Source of the DNA: Streptomyces spiralis
GTDB taxonomy: Bacteria; Actinomycetota; Actinomycetes; Streptomycetales; Streptomycetaceae
Direction of reading: 5' to 3'
Assembly (NCBI RefSeq): GCF_014654675.1
Contig: NZ_BNBC01000039.1
Coordinates: 1-64,000 of the forward strand
DNA length: 64,000 nucleotides
A program made the translations under genes and the position numbers. A model generated the notes under the pieces. It saw only the letters and a list, made by a program, of their open reading frames with translations. It was not told where the DNA came from and did no database searches. This document shows, piece by piece, positions 1 to 8,535 of the stretch (its first letter is position 1; each line of letters opens with the position of its first letter).

Positions 1-53
1 CGCCGATGGTACTGCAGGGGGGACCCTGTGGGAGAGTAGGACACCGCCGAACA
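1..53 (+). rRNA. rrf: 5S ribosomal RNA, 3' end (partial)
   Basis: The first 53 bases match the 3' part of an actinobacterial 5S rRNA, including the GGGAGAGTAGGAC region and the terminal CCGCCGAAC that closes helix I. The rest of the rRNA operon lies to the left of the window. A strong hairpin follows directly, as expected at the end of an rrn operon. The exact 3' end is uncertain by a base or two. Confidence 0.9.
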
Positions 54-62
54 ATTCTTCAG

Positions 63-103
63 AAAAGGCCCACGCCGAAAAGGCGTGGGCCTTTTCGTTT
101 TGC
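63..103 (+). terminator. rRNA operon terminator
   Basis: A 14-bp perfect stem (63-76 pairs with 82-95, core GGCCCACGCC/GGCGTGGGCC) with a 5-nt loop is followed by a T-rich tract. It sits 10 nt after the 5S 3' end, so it is the intrinsic terminator of the rRNA operon. Confidence 0.92.
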
Positions 104-108
104 TGGAC

Positions 109-114
109 TACCGT
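109..114 (+). promoter_or_regulatory. -10 box of leaderless GNAT gene
   Basis: TACCGT lies 6 nt before the ATG at 121, the TANNNT-N6/7-start geometry seen at eleven other genes here. It supports the 121 start and a leaderless mRNA. No convincing -35 was seen. Confidence 0.5.
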
Positions 115-120
115 GGCCCC

Positions 121-687
121 ATGAGCAGCCCCGACAGCGATGAGAAGTTCATGGTCCGCGCCATACGCGCCGCGGAGTGGCCGGCGATGAAGGCGCTGCG
201 GCTCCTCGCCCTGCAGGACCCGATGGCCCCTCTCGCGTTCCTGGAGACGTACGACGAGGCCGTGGCCCGGCCGGACTCCTTCTGGCAGGACCGGGCGACC
301 AACGCCGCGGTGGGTGCGACCGAGGCCCAGACGTTCATCGCGGAGGGGCCGGACGGCGAGTGGGCCGGGACCGTCACGATGCTTCTGGAGCGGGCCGGCA
401 CCACGGACTGGGCCGGGTTCCCCGTCGAGCGGCGGCAGGGTCACGTCGTCGGCGTGTACGTACGGCCCGAGCACCGTGGGTGCGGGCTGACGGAGGTGCT
501 GTTCGACGAGGCCCTCCAGTGGGCGTGGAACGCGGATGCCGAACGGGTGCGGCTGATCGTGCACGAGGACAACGGGCGGGCCCAGCGCTTCTATCGCAGG
601 GTCGGGTTCGTGCCTACCGGGCGTACCGTGCCGTTGAGCTCCCGCCCCGACGAGATCGAGCTGGAGTACGTCCTCGAGCGCCCCTGA
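121..687 (+). CDS. GNAT family N-acetyltransferase
   Basis: 188-aa protein of the GNAT fold, predicted to move an acetyl group from acetyl-CoA to an unknown substrate. The acetyl-CoA loop is visible as VYVRPEHRGCGLTEVLF (R-G-C-G-L), followed by the C-terminal NGRAQRFYRRVGF segment typical of motif B. The ATG at 121 is preferred because upstream starts fall inside the rRNA terminator and TACCGT lies 6 nt before it; ATG 151 is the alternative. It stops 3 nt short of the convergent TraG-like gene. The substrate cannot be told from sequence. Confidence 0.85.
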   Translation: MSSPDSDEKFMVRAIRAAEWPAMKALRLLALQDPMAPLAFLETYDEAVARPDSFWQDRATNAAVGATEAQTFIAEGPDGEWAGTVTMLLERAGTTDWAGFPVERRQGHVVGVYVRPEHRGCGLTEVLFDEALQWAWNADAERVRLIVHEDNGRAQRFYRRVGFVPTGRTVPLSSRPDEIELEYVLERP

Positions 688-690
688 GGG

Positions 691-2331
691 TCACGCCGGA
701 AGCTCGTCGTGCGGCCAGCGGGCGCGGCCCTGTTCCCTGGAGCGCAGCAGGGCCAGCGTCGGCATCCCGCGGTCGGCTCCGCCGGAGAGCAGTTCGGGGA
801 GCTGCGGCAGCGGGGCGACGGCGGCGACGTCGTCCAGGACGAGCGTGAGTGGTGGGTCGAGCCGACCGGAGGATGACCGTTCGGCCATGCGCCGGCCGCG
901 CTCGACCACGCTTGCGGCGAGTGCCGTCAGCAGCGGCATCGCGCCCGGGTTGGTGCGGGGATCCTCGATGGATTCCCCGACCACATAAAGCGTTCCCCCC
1001 TCGTTCACGAAGGAATCCAAGGCGAGCGCATCACTTCGGTTGGGTGTGCAGGCTTCCCGGATGTTCACCATGACGAGTGAGGCCAGTGCCCGGCTGGTCA
1101 GCTCCAGGGCGATGTCGCGTCGTTCGGGATGCGAGGTGAGTGCGGCCTCCAGCTCGCCGGCGGATCCGGCCGCCGCCTTGGGGTTCGTACGCAGGGACCG
1201 TACGGCCTCCTGGAGCTGGCCTCCCTGCGACCAGCGGTGGACGTGGCGGACGGTGCGGCCGTCGATGGCCGCGGCGTGCAGATAGCTGCGCAGGAGTGTG
1301 TGTGCGGTGTCGCTCACCGCCTGGTCGATCCTGGCCGTCGGGCGGACCGGGGCGAGGAGGGCGTCCGCTCTCGCCACCGCCGTCTCCTTGTCCTCGCAGC
1401 CGCTGATGGGCGACCAGTGGAGGCGTGCCGGGGTGTCGCAGAGGTGACCGGGGTCGTAGAGGAGGACCGGGCCGAGCTTGGCCCTGGAGTCCTTGGTCTC
1501 CTGCCACAGGGCGGGGTTGGAGGTGACCACGAGGGCGGGGCCTGCCGCGTCGCGGATCGCCTGGGCGGCGGTCACCTGCCGCTCTTCACGCGGTGCCACG
1601 AACACCGTGGTCCGTCGGCCGCCCGCGAACACCGGTTCCCGGGTTTCGGGCGCCGGCCTCGGCTGCTGGGCCGGCGCGAGCGACGGCTGCTGCGGACCGG
1701 CCTGTGATCCAGGCTGCTGTCCGGGCTGCGGTCCAGGCCCCGGCTCGGGCTGCGGTTCGGGCTGTGGTTCGGGCTGTGGCGCAGGCTCCGGGGCCGCCCT
1801 CTGCGTGGGGACCTCGTGGGGGACCGGGGAAACGGGCGCCTCCCGCGGACCTCTCGCGGCCGCTTCCCGCGGCTCCCTGGCCGCCGCCTCCCAAGGCTGC
1901 GCGGCCGCCGCTTGTTCAGCCCGTCTTCTCGCCCGCCCGGCCCGCCATCTCGCCACCGTGCCCATCACGAACACCGTCAGCACGAACAGCACCATCAGCT
2001 GGCCGATGAACAGGCCCCAGAACAGCCCGTAACCCGAGAGCTGCCCGGTCGGGGTGTCCGGCCAGGCGCCGGCGATGTCGTGCGGCTCGCCGACGAGGTG
2101 GCGCATGGCCAGGGGCGTACGGGTGAAGGTGACCCCGGACGGCCAGGCGCCGTGTGCGAACAGACCGGCCAGGCCCGTGGCCGTCCACACCAGCAGGGTC
2201 ATGCCGAGAAGGAAGGCCAGGAGGCCGATCAGCAGGCCGTCCGGGATGCCGCCCTGGCCGTCCCTCCGGCCCTGCGCCTGCTGCCCCTGACCCTGACCCT
2301 GCTGTCTTGGATAGTGGTCGTTCGGTCCCAC
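691..2331 (-). CDS. TraG/VirD4-like coupling protein lacking a P-loop
   Basis: 546-aa last gene of the T4SS-like operon. Two membrane segments (about residues 34-55 and 105-125) are followed by a Pro/Gln/Glu low-complexity linker with repeated PEPQ units (about 140-225), then a domain resembling the C-terminal ATPase part of VirD4/TraG coupling proteins. Recognisable pieces are ALVVTSNPALWQ, LLYDPGH and LTLVLDDVAAVAPLPQLPEL (Walker B-like), then LLSGGADRGMP. Where the Walker A motif should stand, the sequence reads VAPREERQVTAAQA with no GxxxxGK(S/T). The C-terminus also ends soon after the sensor region. Start is GTG at 2331, 15 nt after the VirB4-like stop. It may be a non-hydrolysing relative or a structural partner of the VirB4-like ATPase. 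Confidence 0.75.
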   Translation of the reverse strand: MGPNDHYPRQQGQGQGQQAQGRRDGQGGIPDGLLIGLLAFLLGMTLLVWTATGLAGLFAHGAWPSGVTFTRTPLAMRHLVGEPHDIAGAWPDTPTGQLSGYGLFWGLFIGQLMVLFVLTVFVMGTVARWRAGRARRRAEQAAAAQPWEAAAREPREAAARGPREAPVSPVPHEVPTQRAAPEPAPQPEPQPEPQPEPGPGPQPGQQPGSQAGPQQPSLAPAQQPRPAPETREPVFAGGRRTTVFVAPREERQVTAAQAIRDAAGPALVVTSNPALWQETKDSRAKLGPVLLYDPGHLCDTPARLHWSPISGCEDKETAVARADALLAPVRPTARIDQAVSDTAHTLLRSYLHAAAIDGRTVRHVHRWSQGGQLQEAVRSLRTNPKAAAGSAGELEAALTSHPERRDIALELTSRALASLVMVNIREACTPNRSDALALDSFVNEGGTLYVVGESIEDPRTNPGAMPLLTALAASVVERGRRMAERSSSGRLDPPLTLVLDDVAAVAPLPQLPELLSGGADRGMPTLALLRSREQGRARWPHDELPA

Positions 2332-2346
2332 CTCTGTGCGCCCCCC

Positions 2347-3771
2347 TTACGCCACCGTCGACTCGGAGGAGCCGCCCAGATCGGGGACGTGCTGCTCCAT
2401 GAAGGCCGCCGCGCGCTGTTCGGCCTCCAGCTCGGCGGCGCGCAGTGCGTCGTCGGCGGCGAGGTCGCGGGACGACTCCGTCATGGCGCGGTCGGTGAAG
2501 ACCAGCGGCCGTTCGGTCTCCGTGACCAGGTGTTTGACGACCTGGACGTTGCCGTTGACGTCCCACACCGCGATGCCGGGCGTCAGGGTCGGGATGATCT
2601 CCACCGCCCAACGGGGCAGGCCCAGCACCCGGCCGGTGGCCCTGGCCTCGTCGGCCTTCTGGGCGTAGATCGTCCTGGTCGACGCCATCTTCAGGATCGC
2701 GGCCGCCTCCTTCGCCGCCGCCCCGTCCACCACGTCGGACAGGTGGTGGACGACCGCGACGAAGGACAGACCGAGCCGGCGGCCGAACTTCAGCAGCCGC
2801 TGGAACAGCTGCGCCACGAAGGGGCTGTTGATGATGTGCCAGGCCTCCTCGACCAGGAAGATGCGCTTCTTGCGGTCGGGGCGGATCCAGGTGTGCTCCA
2901 GCCACACGCCGACGATCGCCATCAGGATCGGCATGGCGATGGAGTTGCGGTCGATGTGGGAGAGGTCGAAGACGATCAGCGGGGCGTCCAGGTCGATGCC
3001 GACCGTCGTCGGTCCGTCGAACATGCCCCGCAGATCGCCGTCGACCAGGCGGTCGAGGACCAGGGCGACGTCCAGGCCCCACGCCCGCACGTCGTCGATG
3101 GCGACGTTCATCGCCTCGGCCGACTCCGGCTCGGGGTGGCGCAGCTGTTCGACGATGTCGGACAGGACCGGCTGGCGCTCCACGATCGACTCGTTGACGT
3201 AGGCGTGTGCGACCTTCAGCGCGAAGCCGGACCGCTCGTCCAGGCCGTGCCCCATCGCGACCTCGATGATGGTGCGGAGCAGGGCGAGCTGCCCGGTCGT
3301 CGTGATCGCCGGGTCCAGGGGGTTGAGCCGGATGCCGTGGTCGAGTGCGGCCGTCGGGTCCAGCCGGATGGGAGTTATCCCCAGCTCCTGCGCGATGAGG
3401 TTCCATTCGCCGACGCCGTCCTCGCCCTGGGCGTCCAGGACGACGACCTGGCGGTCGCGGAAACGCAGCTGGCGCAGGACGTAGGTCTTCTCCAGCGCCG
3501 ACTTGCCGTTGCCGGACTCGCCGAGGACCAGCCAGTGCGGGGCGGGGAGCTGCTGGCCGTACAGCTGGAAGGGGTCGTAGATGTAGCCCTTCCCGGAGTA
3601 CACCTCGCGGCCGATGATGACGCCGGAGTCGCCGAGGCCGGGTGCGGCCGTGGGCAGGTAGACCGCCTGGGCCTGGCCCGTGGAGGTGCGCACCGGCAGC
3701 CGGGTCGTCTCGACCTTCCCGAACAGGAAGGACGTGAAGGCGTCCGTGAGTGCGGTCAGCGGGTCCCGCAT
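2347..3771 (-). CDS. VirB4-like ATPase of T4SS-like operon
   Basis: 474-aa ATP-binding protein. Walker A is GESGNGKS at residues 84-91, Walker B-like is RIFLVEEAWHI, and downstream SFVAVVHHLSDV matches the conserved helicase-like sensor of VirB4/TraC motors. It corresponds to the C-terminal motor half of VirB4; the N-terminal half may be supplied by the SCO6880-type protein upstream. The ATG at 3771 lies 14 nt after the stop of that gene. An open frame continues far upstream but overlaps the next gene in another frame, so it was trimmed. Predicted role: energising assembly or substrate passage of a secretion-like envelope complex. Confidence 0.85.
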   Translation of the reverse strand: MRDPLTALTDAFTSFLFGKVETTRLPVRTSTGQAQAVYLPTAAPGLGDSGVIIGREVYSGKGYIYDPFQLYGQQLPAPHWLVLGESGNGKSALEKTYVLRQLRFRDRQVVVLDAQGEDGVGEWNLIAQELGITPIRLDPTAALDHGIRLNPLDPAITTTGQLALLRTIIEVAMGHGLDERSGFALKVAHAYVNESIVERQPVLSDIVEQLRHPEPESAEAMNVAIDDVRAWGLDVALVLDRLVDGDLRGMFDGPTTVGIDLDAPLIVFDLSHIDRNSIAMPILMAIVGVWLEHTWIRPDRKKRIFLVEEAWHIINSPFVAQLFQRLLKFGRRLGLSFVAVVHHLSDVVDGAAAKEAAAILKMASTRTIYAQKADEARATGRVLGLPRWAVEIIPTLTPGIAVWDVNGNVQVVKHLVTETERPLVFTDRAMTESSRDLAADDALRAAELEAEQRAAAFMEQHVPDLGGSSESTVA

Positions 3772-3785
3772 CAGAGCATCAGCCC

Positions 3786-5345
3786 CTACCGTCGGATTCC
3801 GGTGGCGAACGGGAGCGTGTTCACGAAGGCGCGGTGGTGCTCGCGGTCGCACCACTCCAGTTTCAGGTACGACTTTCCGGCCGAGGCCCTTATGGTCCGC
3901 TTGTCGCGGGCCAGGGCCTCGGGGGTGCGGGCGGAGACGGTGATGTAGCCGACCAGGTTGACGCCGGCGGCGCCGCTGGCGAGGTCCTCGCCGCGCTGGT
4001 CGAGGCGGTGGTGGGCCTGGACGTCGCGCGGGTCCACGGTGCGGTTCATCTTGGCGGCGCGGCTGGCCTCGGCGACGTCGTTGGTCTTCTCGGTCAGCAT
4101 GCGTTCGATGGCGACCTCGGTGGGTTCGAGGTCCATCGTGACGGCGACCGTGCGGATGACGTCCGGGGTGTGGACGAGGAGCGGCGCGAGGAAGTTGACG
4201 CCGACCGGGGTCATCGGCCACTCCTTGATCCACGCGGTGGCGTGGCACCAGGGCTGGCGGGTGGCGGACTCGCGGGTCTTGGCCTGGAGGTACGTCGGCT
4301 CCATCGCGTCCAGCTCGGCCGGCCAGGCGTTGCGCTGGGTCATCGCCTGGATGTGGTCGATCGGGTGGTCCGGGTCGTACATGGAGTGGATCAGCGAGGC
4401 CAGCCGCCCCTGACCGAGCGGCTGCCGTACGCGGATGTCGGCCTCCTGGAGCCGGGAGCAGATGTCGGTCAGCTCGCGCGCCATGACGACGGCGAGACCC
4501 GCGTCCCGGTCGAGTCTGCGGCCGGACTGCGCCCGGGCCGCCCGCGCCATGGCGTTGGCCTCGGCGGCCAGTTCGCGGCTGTAGTGCATGCAGGCGACCA
4601 GGTAGGCGCGGTGCTGCTCGCTGCTGGTGGACACCATGGACTGGAGCTGGTCGTAGGACTGCCGCAGCCACGCCGGCGCGCGCTCGTCCCCGCGCTGGGT
4701 GACGTCCTTGGCGTGGGCGTCGGGGTCGGCGGGCAGGGTGCGGGCGAGCATCTGGAGGCGGGTGACGAAGCCGTCGCCGTTGGCGACGTGCTTGAGCAGG
4801 GTGCCGAACCGGTCGACGAGGGCTTCCTGGTCCTCGGAGTCGCGCAGTCCGACGCCGGGGCCCTCGATCTCGATCGCGGCGGTGACGGTCTTGCGGTCGG
4901 CGTGCAGCAGTACGGCGATCTCGTCCGGGCCGAAGGGCGCGGCCAGCCAGGTGATGCGGCCGATCCCGGGCGGCGGACCGATCTCGATCTCCCGTCCGTC
5001 GATGCGCGTTCCGGCCTCCATCACGCCCGAGCGGTAGGCGGCGCCCCGCTTGACGGTGCGCTTGTAACTGCGGTTGATCTCGAACCACTTGTAGAAGGTG
5101 CGGTGCCGGTACGGCACGTAGACCGCGGCCAGCGCCAGCAGCGGAAAGCCCGTCAGCAGGACGATCCGCAGGGGCAGCACGGGGACGAGGAGCCCGCACA
5201 TCATGCCGATGAACGCGCCCACGACGATCAGCGCGATCTCGCCGGTCTCGCGGTTGCGGCCGATGATCGCGTTCGGCCGGGCGCGGCCGATCAGATACGT
5301 ACGGCGGGGCGTGACCGTATGGGACATGTGGGACTCGGTCGTCAA
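3786..5345 (-). CDS. SCO6880-type membrane protein of T4SS-like operon
   Basis: 519-aa protein with two adjacent N-terminal membrane segments (about residues 38-75), then a long soluble domain. It resembles the actinobacterial SCO6880 family found beside VirB4-like ATPases, often considered equivalent to a VirB3 plus VirB4 N-terminal region. The TTG start at 5345 overlaps the previous stop as TTGA and has GGGAGGTGA 9 nt upstream, which argues for translational coupling; an ATG at 5327 is the alternative but has no well-placed ribosome site. No catalytic motif was seen. Confidence 0.8.
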   Translation of the reverse strand: MTTESHMSHTVTPRRTYLIGRARPNAIIGRNRETGEIALIVVGAFIGMMCGLLVPVLPLRIVLLTGFPLLALAAVYVPYRHRTFYKWFEINRSYKRTVKRGAAYRSGVMEAGTRIDGREIEIGPPPGIGRITWLAAPFGPDEIAVLLHADRKTVTAAIEIEGPGVGLRDSEDQEALVDRFGTLLKHVANGDGFVTRLQMLARTLPADPDAHAKDVTQRGDERAPAWLRQSYDQLQSMVSTSSEQHRAYLVACMHYSRELAAEANAMARAARAQSGRRLDRDAGLAVVMARELTDICSRLQEADIRVRQPLGQGRLASLIHSMYDPDHPIDHIQAMTQRNAWPAELDAMEPTYLQAKTRESATRQPWCHATAWIKEWPMTPVGVNFLAPLLVHTPDVIRTVAVTMDLEPTEVAIERMLTEKTNDVAEASRAAKMNRTVDPRDVQAHHRLDQRGEDLASGAAGVNLVGYITVSARTPEALARDKRTIRASAGKSYLKLEWCDREHHRAFVNTLPFATGIRR

Positions 5346-6676
5346 CGCCCTTCACCTCCCGTGCGGTTGGTACTGCTGTTGCGGCTGCTGCTGGCGTGGG
5401 GAGTGTTCACCGGGCTGGGTGCGCGGGGAGCAGGTGCGGCGGAGGGGACGGATCCGCCGCCGTCCGGGACGCGTGTGCTGTGTGCGGCGACGCCACCGGA
5501 GACGGGGTTGGCCGGGCGGGGCGCGGGCGTGTGGCCGGCCGCGGCGCCGTTGCTGTCGGCCCGGGTGCTGTGGGTCTTGATGCCCTGTGCGACCAGGGTC
5601 GCCGGGGAGCTGATGACGGCCGCGGCCTTGCTCTCGGCGCCCTGCATGATGCGGTTGTTGCGGCCGGCGGCGATCTCGTCGCCGAAGCCGGGGACGAAAC
5701 GGTAGATCATCGCGCTGGCGAAGATGGCGAGCAGGATGATGGCGAGGCCGGAGACGACGGCGGAGAACGCGCCGGGGCCGTTGTCGTCCGACGACAGGGC
5801 CCCGGCGAGCCCGAGCACGATCACGATGACCGGCTTGACCAGGATCACCGCGATCATGATGCCGGCCCAGCGGCGGACGTGCCCCCACAGGTTCTTGTCG
5901 ACGAGTCCCGCGTAGACGACCGTTCCGAGCAGCGCGCCGACGTAGAGCAGCGCGGCGCGGATGACCAGCTCCAGCCAGAGCACTCCGGCGGCGAGGATCG
6001 ACACGAGGGAGACGACGATCAGCATGATCGGGCCGCCGCCGATCTCGTTGCCCTTGCCGAGCGCGGCGGAGAACGTGCCGAAGAACGTGTCCGCCTGGTC
6101 CCCGGTCGCCTTGGCGAGCACGTCGGAGACGCCGTCGGCGGCCGAGACGACCGTGTAGAGGATCAGCGGGGTGAACGCGGAGGCGAGCACGGTCAGCCAG
6201 AGGAAGCCGATCGCCTCGGAGATCGCGGTGGTCAGCGGTACGCCGCGCACGGCCCGCTTGGCCACGGCCAGCAGCCACAGCAGCAGGGTGAGGATCGTCG
6301 ACGCGGCGAAGACGACGGCGTACTGCTGCAGGAACTTCTGGTTCGTGAAGTCGACGTTGGCCGTCTCCTTCACGGCGTGGCTGAGCTTGTCGATCGTCCA
6401 GGAGGCGGCGTCGGCACAGCCCTTGGCGAGGGAGGAGAGGGGGTCGAGGGCGGAGGTGGGGTCGGGTGCGTCGGAACCTCCGCCGCTGCTGCCGTTGCCG
6501 CGTTCGCAGTACTTCTTGGCCTCGCCGAAGATGAGGTCGCAGTTGTTCTTGCTCGGCGACGGTGTCGGGCTGGGCGAGGGCGCGGCGACGGCACGGGTCG
6601 CCAGCAGCACGACCGACGTCTGCACGGCTGCCACGACTCCGGTGAGTTCGAGCGCGCGCTGCCTGCTACCGGGCAT
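5342..6676 (-). CDS. VirB6/TrbL-like polytopic membrane protein
   Basis: 444-aa protein with an N-terminal signal sequence ending near AVAA, a Ser/Pro linker, a short Cys-containing segment, then about six hydrophobic helices (residues about 110-330) and a disordered Ala/Pro/Ser tail. This layout fits VirB6/TrbL channel components. The ATG at 6676 has GGAGGG 8 nt upstream and lies inside the end of the VirB8-like gene (11-nt overlap). The following gene overlaps by TTGA, so the genes appear translationally linked. The family call rests on topology and context. Confidence 0.75.
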   Translation of the reverse strand: MPGSRQRALELTGVVAAVQTSVVLLATRAVAAPSPSPTPSPSKNNCDLIFGEAKKYCERGNGSSGGGSDAPDPTSALDPLSSLAKGCADAASWTIDKLSHAVKETANVDFTNQKFLQQYAVVFAASTILTLLLWLLAVAKRAVRGVPLTTAISEAIGFLWLTVLASAFTPLILYTVVSAADGVSDVLAKATGDQADTFFGTFSAALGKGNEIGGGPIMLIVVSLVSILAAGVLWLELVIRAALLYVGALLGTVVYAGLVDKNLWGHVRRWAGIMIAVILVKPVIVIVLGLAGALSSDDNGPGAFSAVVSGLAIILLAIFASAMIYRFVPGFGDEIAAGRNNRIMQGAESKAAAVISSPATLVAQGIKTHSTRADSNGAAAGHTPAPRPANPVSGGVAAHSTRVPDGGGSVPSAAPAPRAPSPVNTPHASSSRNSSTNRTGGEGR

Positions 6677-7523
6677 ACGTGAACCCTCCGTACTCTTCGA
6701 TGGCCTTGCGGATCTCGTCGGAGGTGGCGGCCTTGTCGTCACCGGGGACGGGGGCTGGGCCGTTCTGCTGCGCGTCGGAGACGATCTTCCAGTCGTCCCT
6801 CGTCCACCGCAGGTCGAACGTCCACGTCTTCCAGGACGAGGTGACCGGGTCGGTCGAGGTCTCACCGGACATCCCGATGAGCCCCACGTACCAGACCGCG
6901 ACCTTGGCGCTGTCGGCGCTGTACTGCTGCACGGTGGTGCCCACGGGGACCACCCGGGAGACGAACGTCTTGCCGGCCGGGGCCTCGCCGTCTGCGTTCA
7001 GGCCCATCTTGTCGAGGAAGCCGGGCGAGTAGGCCTGGTCCATGGGGCCCTGGAGTCTGGCCGCGGCCTGGGGCGTGTAGAGGAGGTCCACGATGGCGTG
7101 CCGGCTGTCCTTCTTGAACATGCCGGTCGAGCCGAGCGTCACGGCGTAGTTCGCCGCCGCGCTCTGCACCCCCTGTTCGTCGTGGCCGAAGCCGGAGGGG
7201 ATGCCGCTCGTCTTCGTGGTGACCGGGCGCTTGCCCGTGGGGGCGGTGGCGGAGGCCTTGGGGTCGTTGCCGTGGCCGCCGGAGTCCGCGGAGGAGGAGC
7301 CGCCTCCACCGCGGTTCGCGAAGGCGATCGCGGCGACGAGGAGGACGACGACGGCGACCACCGTGATCAGGCTGCGCGAGGACGAGCGGGGGCCGCGGCG
7401 GGCACCGCCGTAGGGGTCGGTGGAACGCTCGGGGAGCCGGGTGCGGGTCTGCCCGCCGCCCGCGTACAGCTCGTCGTCGGCGCGCGCGGAATCGCCGTGT
7501 CCGTGCTCGTCTCCGAGACTCAT
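6666..7523 (-). CDS. VirB8-like single-span membrane protein
   Basis: 285-aa protein with a charged cytoplasmic N-terminus rich in D, G and R, one membrane helix (LITVVAVVVLLVAAIAF, about residues 53-70), a Gly/Ser linker and an extracytoplasmic domain of about 180 residues. In T4SS operons this topology is characteristic of VirB8/conjugal-transfer scaffold proteins with an NTF2-like domain. The ATG at 7523 follows GAGGGGG; the longer open frame upstream is low complexity and was rejected. Family assignment is by topology and position. Confidence 0.7.
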   Translation of the reverse strand: MSLGDEHGHGDSARADDELYAGGGQTRTRLPERSTDPYGGARRGPRSSSRSLITVVAVVVLLVAAIAFANRGGGGSSSADSGGHGNDPKASATAPTGKRPVTTKTSGIPSGFGHDEQGVQSAAANYAVTLGSTGMFKKDSRHAIVDLLYTPQAAARLQGPMDQAYSPGFLDKMGLNADGEAPAGKTFVSRVVPVGTTVQQYSADSAKVAVWYVGLIGMSGETSTDPVTSSWKTWTFDLRWTRDDWKIVSDAQQNGPAPVPGDDKAATSDEIRKAIEEYGGFTYAR

Positions 7524-7769
7524 GTCCCGTACGCCCCCTCGACCTCGACCTCGTACCGGAACGCGTAGGAGTACGACGGTAGCCGTGCTGGTTCCCGCGT
7601 GGGCGCGGTGTGGTGACTCGACATCAGGGAAACGCAACCTCGGCCGGTGGGCACGGTGGGTGGGTGGGGGCAGCGGGGGCACCGGACGCGCCCGGGCGGG
7701 CCGGCCGGCGGCGCGGGCGGGGCACCGTGCGCGGCATGCGCGGGTGTGCGCCGGGCACAGGGCGGCGAT

Positions 7770-8078
7770 CTACACCGCCATGCCGTACACGATGGTGAAC
7801 AGTGTGCCGAGGGAGCCGATGATGAAGACGCCCGTGAGGCCGGCGATGATGAGGCCCTTGCCCTGTTCGGCGCTGAAGGTGTCCCGTAGGGCCGTCGCGC
7901 CGATACGCTGCTTCGCCGCGCCCCAGACGGCGATGCCGAGGCAGAGCAGGATGGCCACCGCCATCACCACCTCGATCATCACCTTCGCCTCGTTGCCCAG
8001 GCTGCCGAAGGGGCCCCAGTCCGGAGCGATCCCGCCGATGATGGTGTTGATGTCTCCCTTGTCGGCCGCAAAGAGCAT
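7770..8078 (-). CDS. Small pilin-like/VirB2-like membrane protein
   Basis: 102-aa first gene of the minus-strand T4SS-like operon. It has two hydrophobic helices (about residues 30-52 and 78-98) separated by a short basic/polar loop (AKQRIGATALRDTFSAEQGKG), the layout of VirB2/TrbC pilins and of small Streptomyces membrane proteins found in these clusters. ATG at 8078; the longer open frame lacks a plausible start. About 250 nt separate it from the VirB8-like gene, so an internal promoter or processing site is possible. Calling it a pilin subunit is an inference. Confidence 0.65.
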   Translation of the reverse strand: MLFAADKGDINTIIGGIAPDWGPFGSLGNEAKVMIEVVMAVAILLCLGIAVWGAAKQRIGATALRDTFSAEQGKGLIIAGLTGVFIIGSLGTLFTIVYGMAV

Positions 8079-8137
8079 GTAAGTCACCGCCCCTGGTGGG
8101 TAGTTCCGGACCCCTGCGGGCACGCAGAGGTCAGGCC

Positions 8138-8156
8138 TCATTGTCACCGACAATGA
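8138..8156. promoter_or_regulatory. 19-bp perfect palindrome upstream of T4SS-like operon
   Basis: TCATTGTC-ACC-GACAATGA has 8-bp perfect arms. It lies 60 bp upstream of the first operon start (8078) and about 380 bp upstream of the divergent serine protease, a likely repressor or activator site. The rest of 8157-8535 holds no gene I can support. Confidence 0.55.
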
Positions 8157-8535
8157 CGCCCGCGTATGTCGACTTGACGCCATTGCCGACGGGTTTCGTG
8201 CGTACGGTTACTCTGTGTATCACGGCAGGTCACGCCTAGCACACTTTTCACGCTCCCGCAGGGCTTCTGACGGCCGGTCGGGTGAGTGGTGGCGTGTGGT
8301 CGCGTGCCCTGACGATGGTCTCACGCCGTGCCGGTCGTGAAGAGGCCGAACTCGCATGTCCGTACGCCCAGTCCGGCTGCGGGCGGTGCGCGGGGAGGTG
8401 GCCCGTGCCGGGTGCGGGTGAGGTGGGGCAAGAGGGACGATGCCGGGCAGAGTGTGCGGTGAACGGGGGTTTCACAGAAAAATCTCAGTGAAGTCGGGAT
8501 CCCTTTCTCACCTTCTTGGGACACAGTGGGGCCTG

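Noticed and set aside
1816..3948. 710-codon plus-strand open frame opposite the T4SS-like genes, and similar long antisense frames at 22887-25133 and 54906-57554
   Set aside because: Long stop-free antisense frames are normal in DNA with extreme third-position GC. Their products are low-complexity Arg/Gly/Val/Asp runs with no domains, while the opposite strand carries clear families.
8282..8491. 69-codon plus-strand ORF with several Cys codons
   Set aside because: No ribosome site, no recognisable pattern, and base use does not match coding DNA; treated as part of the spacer before the protease.
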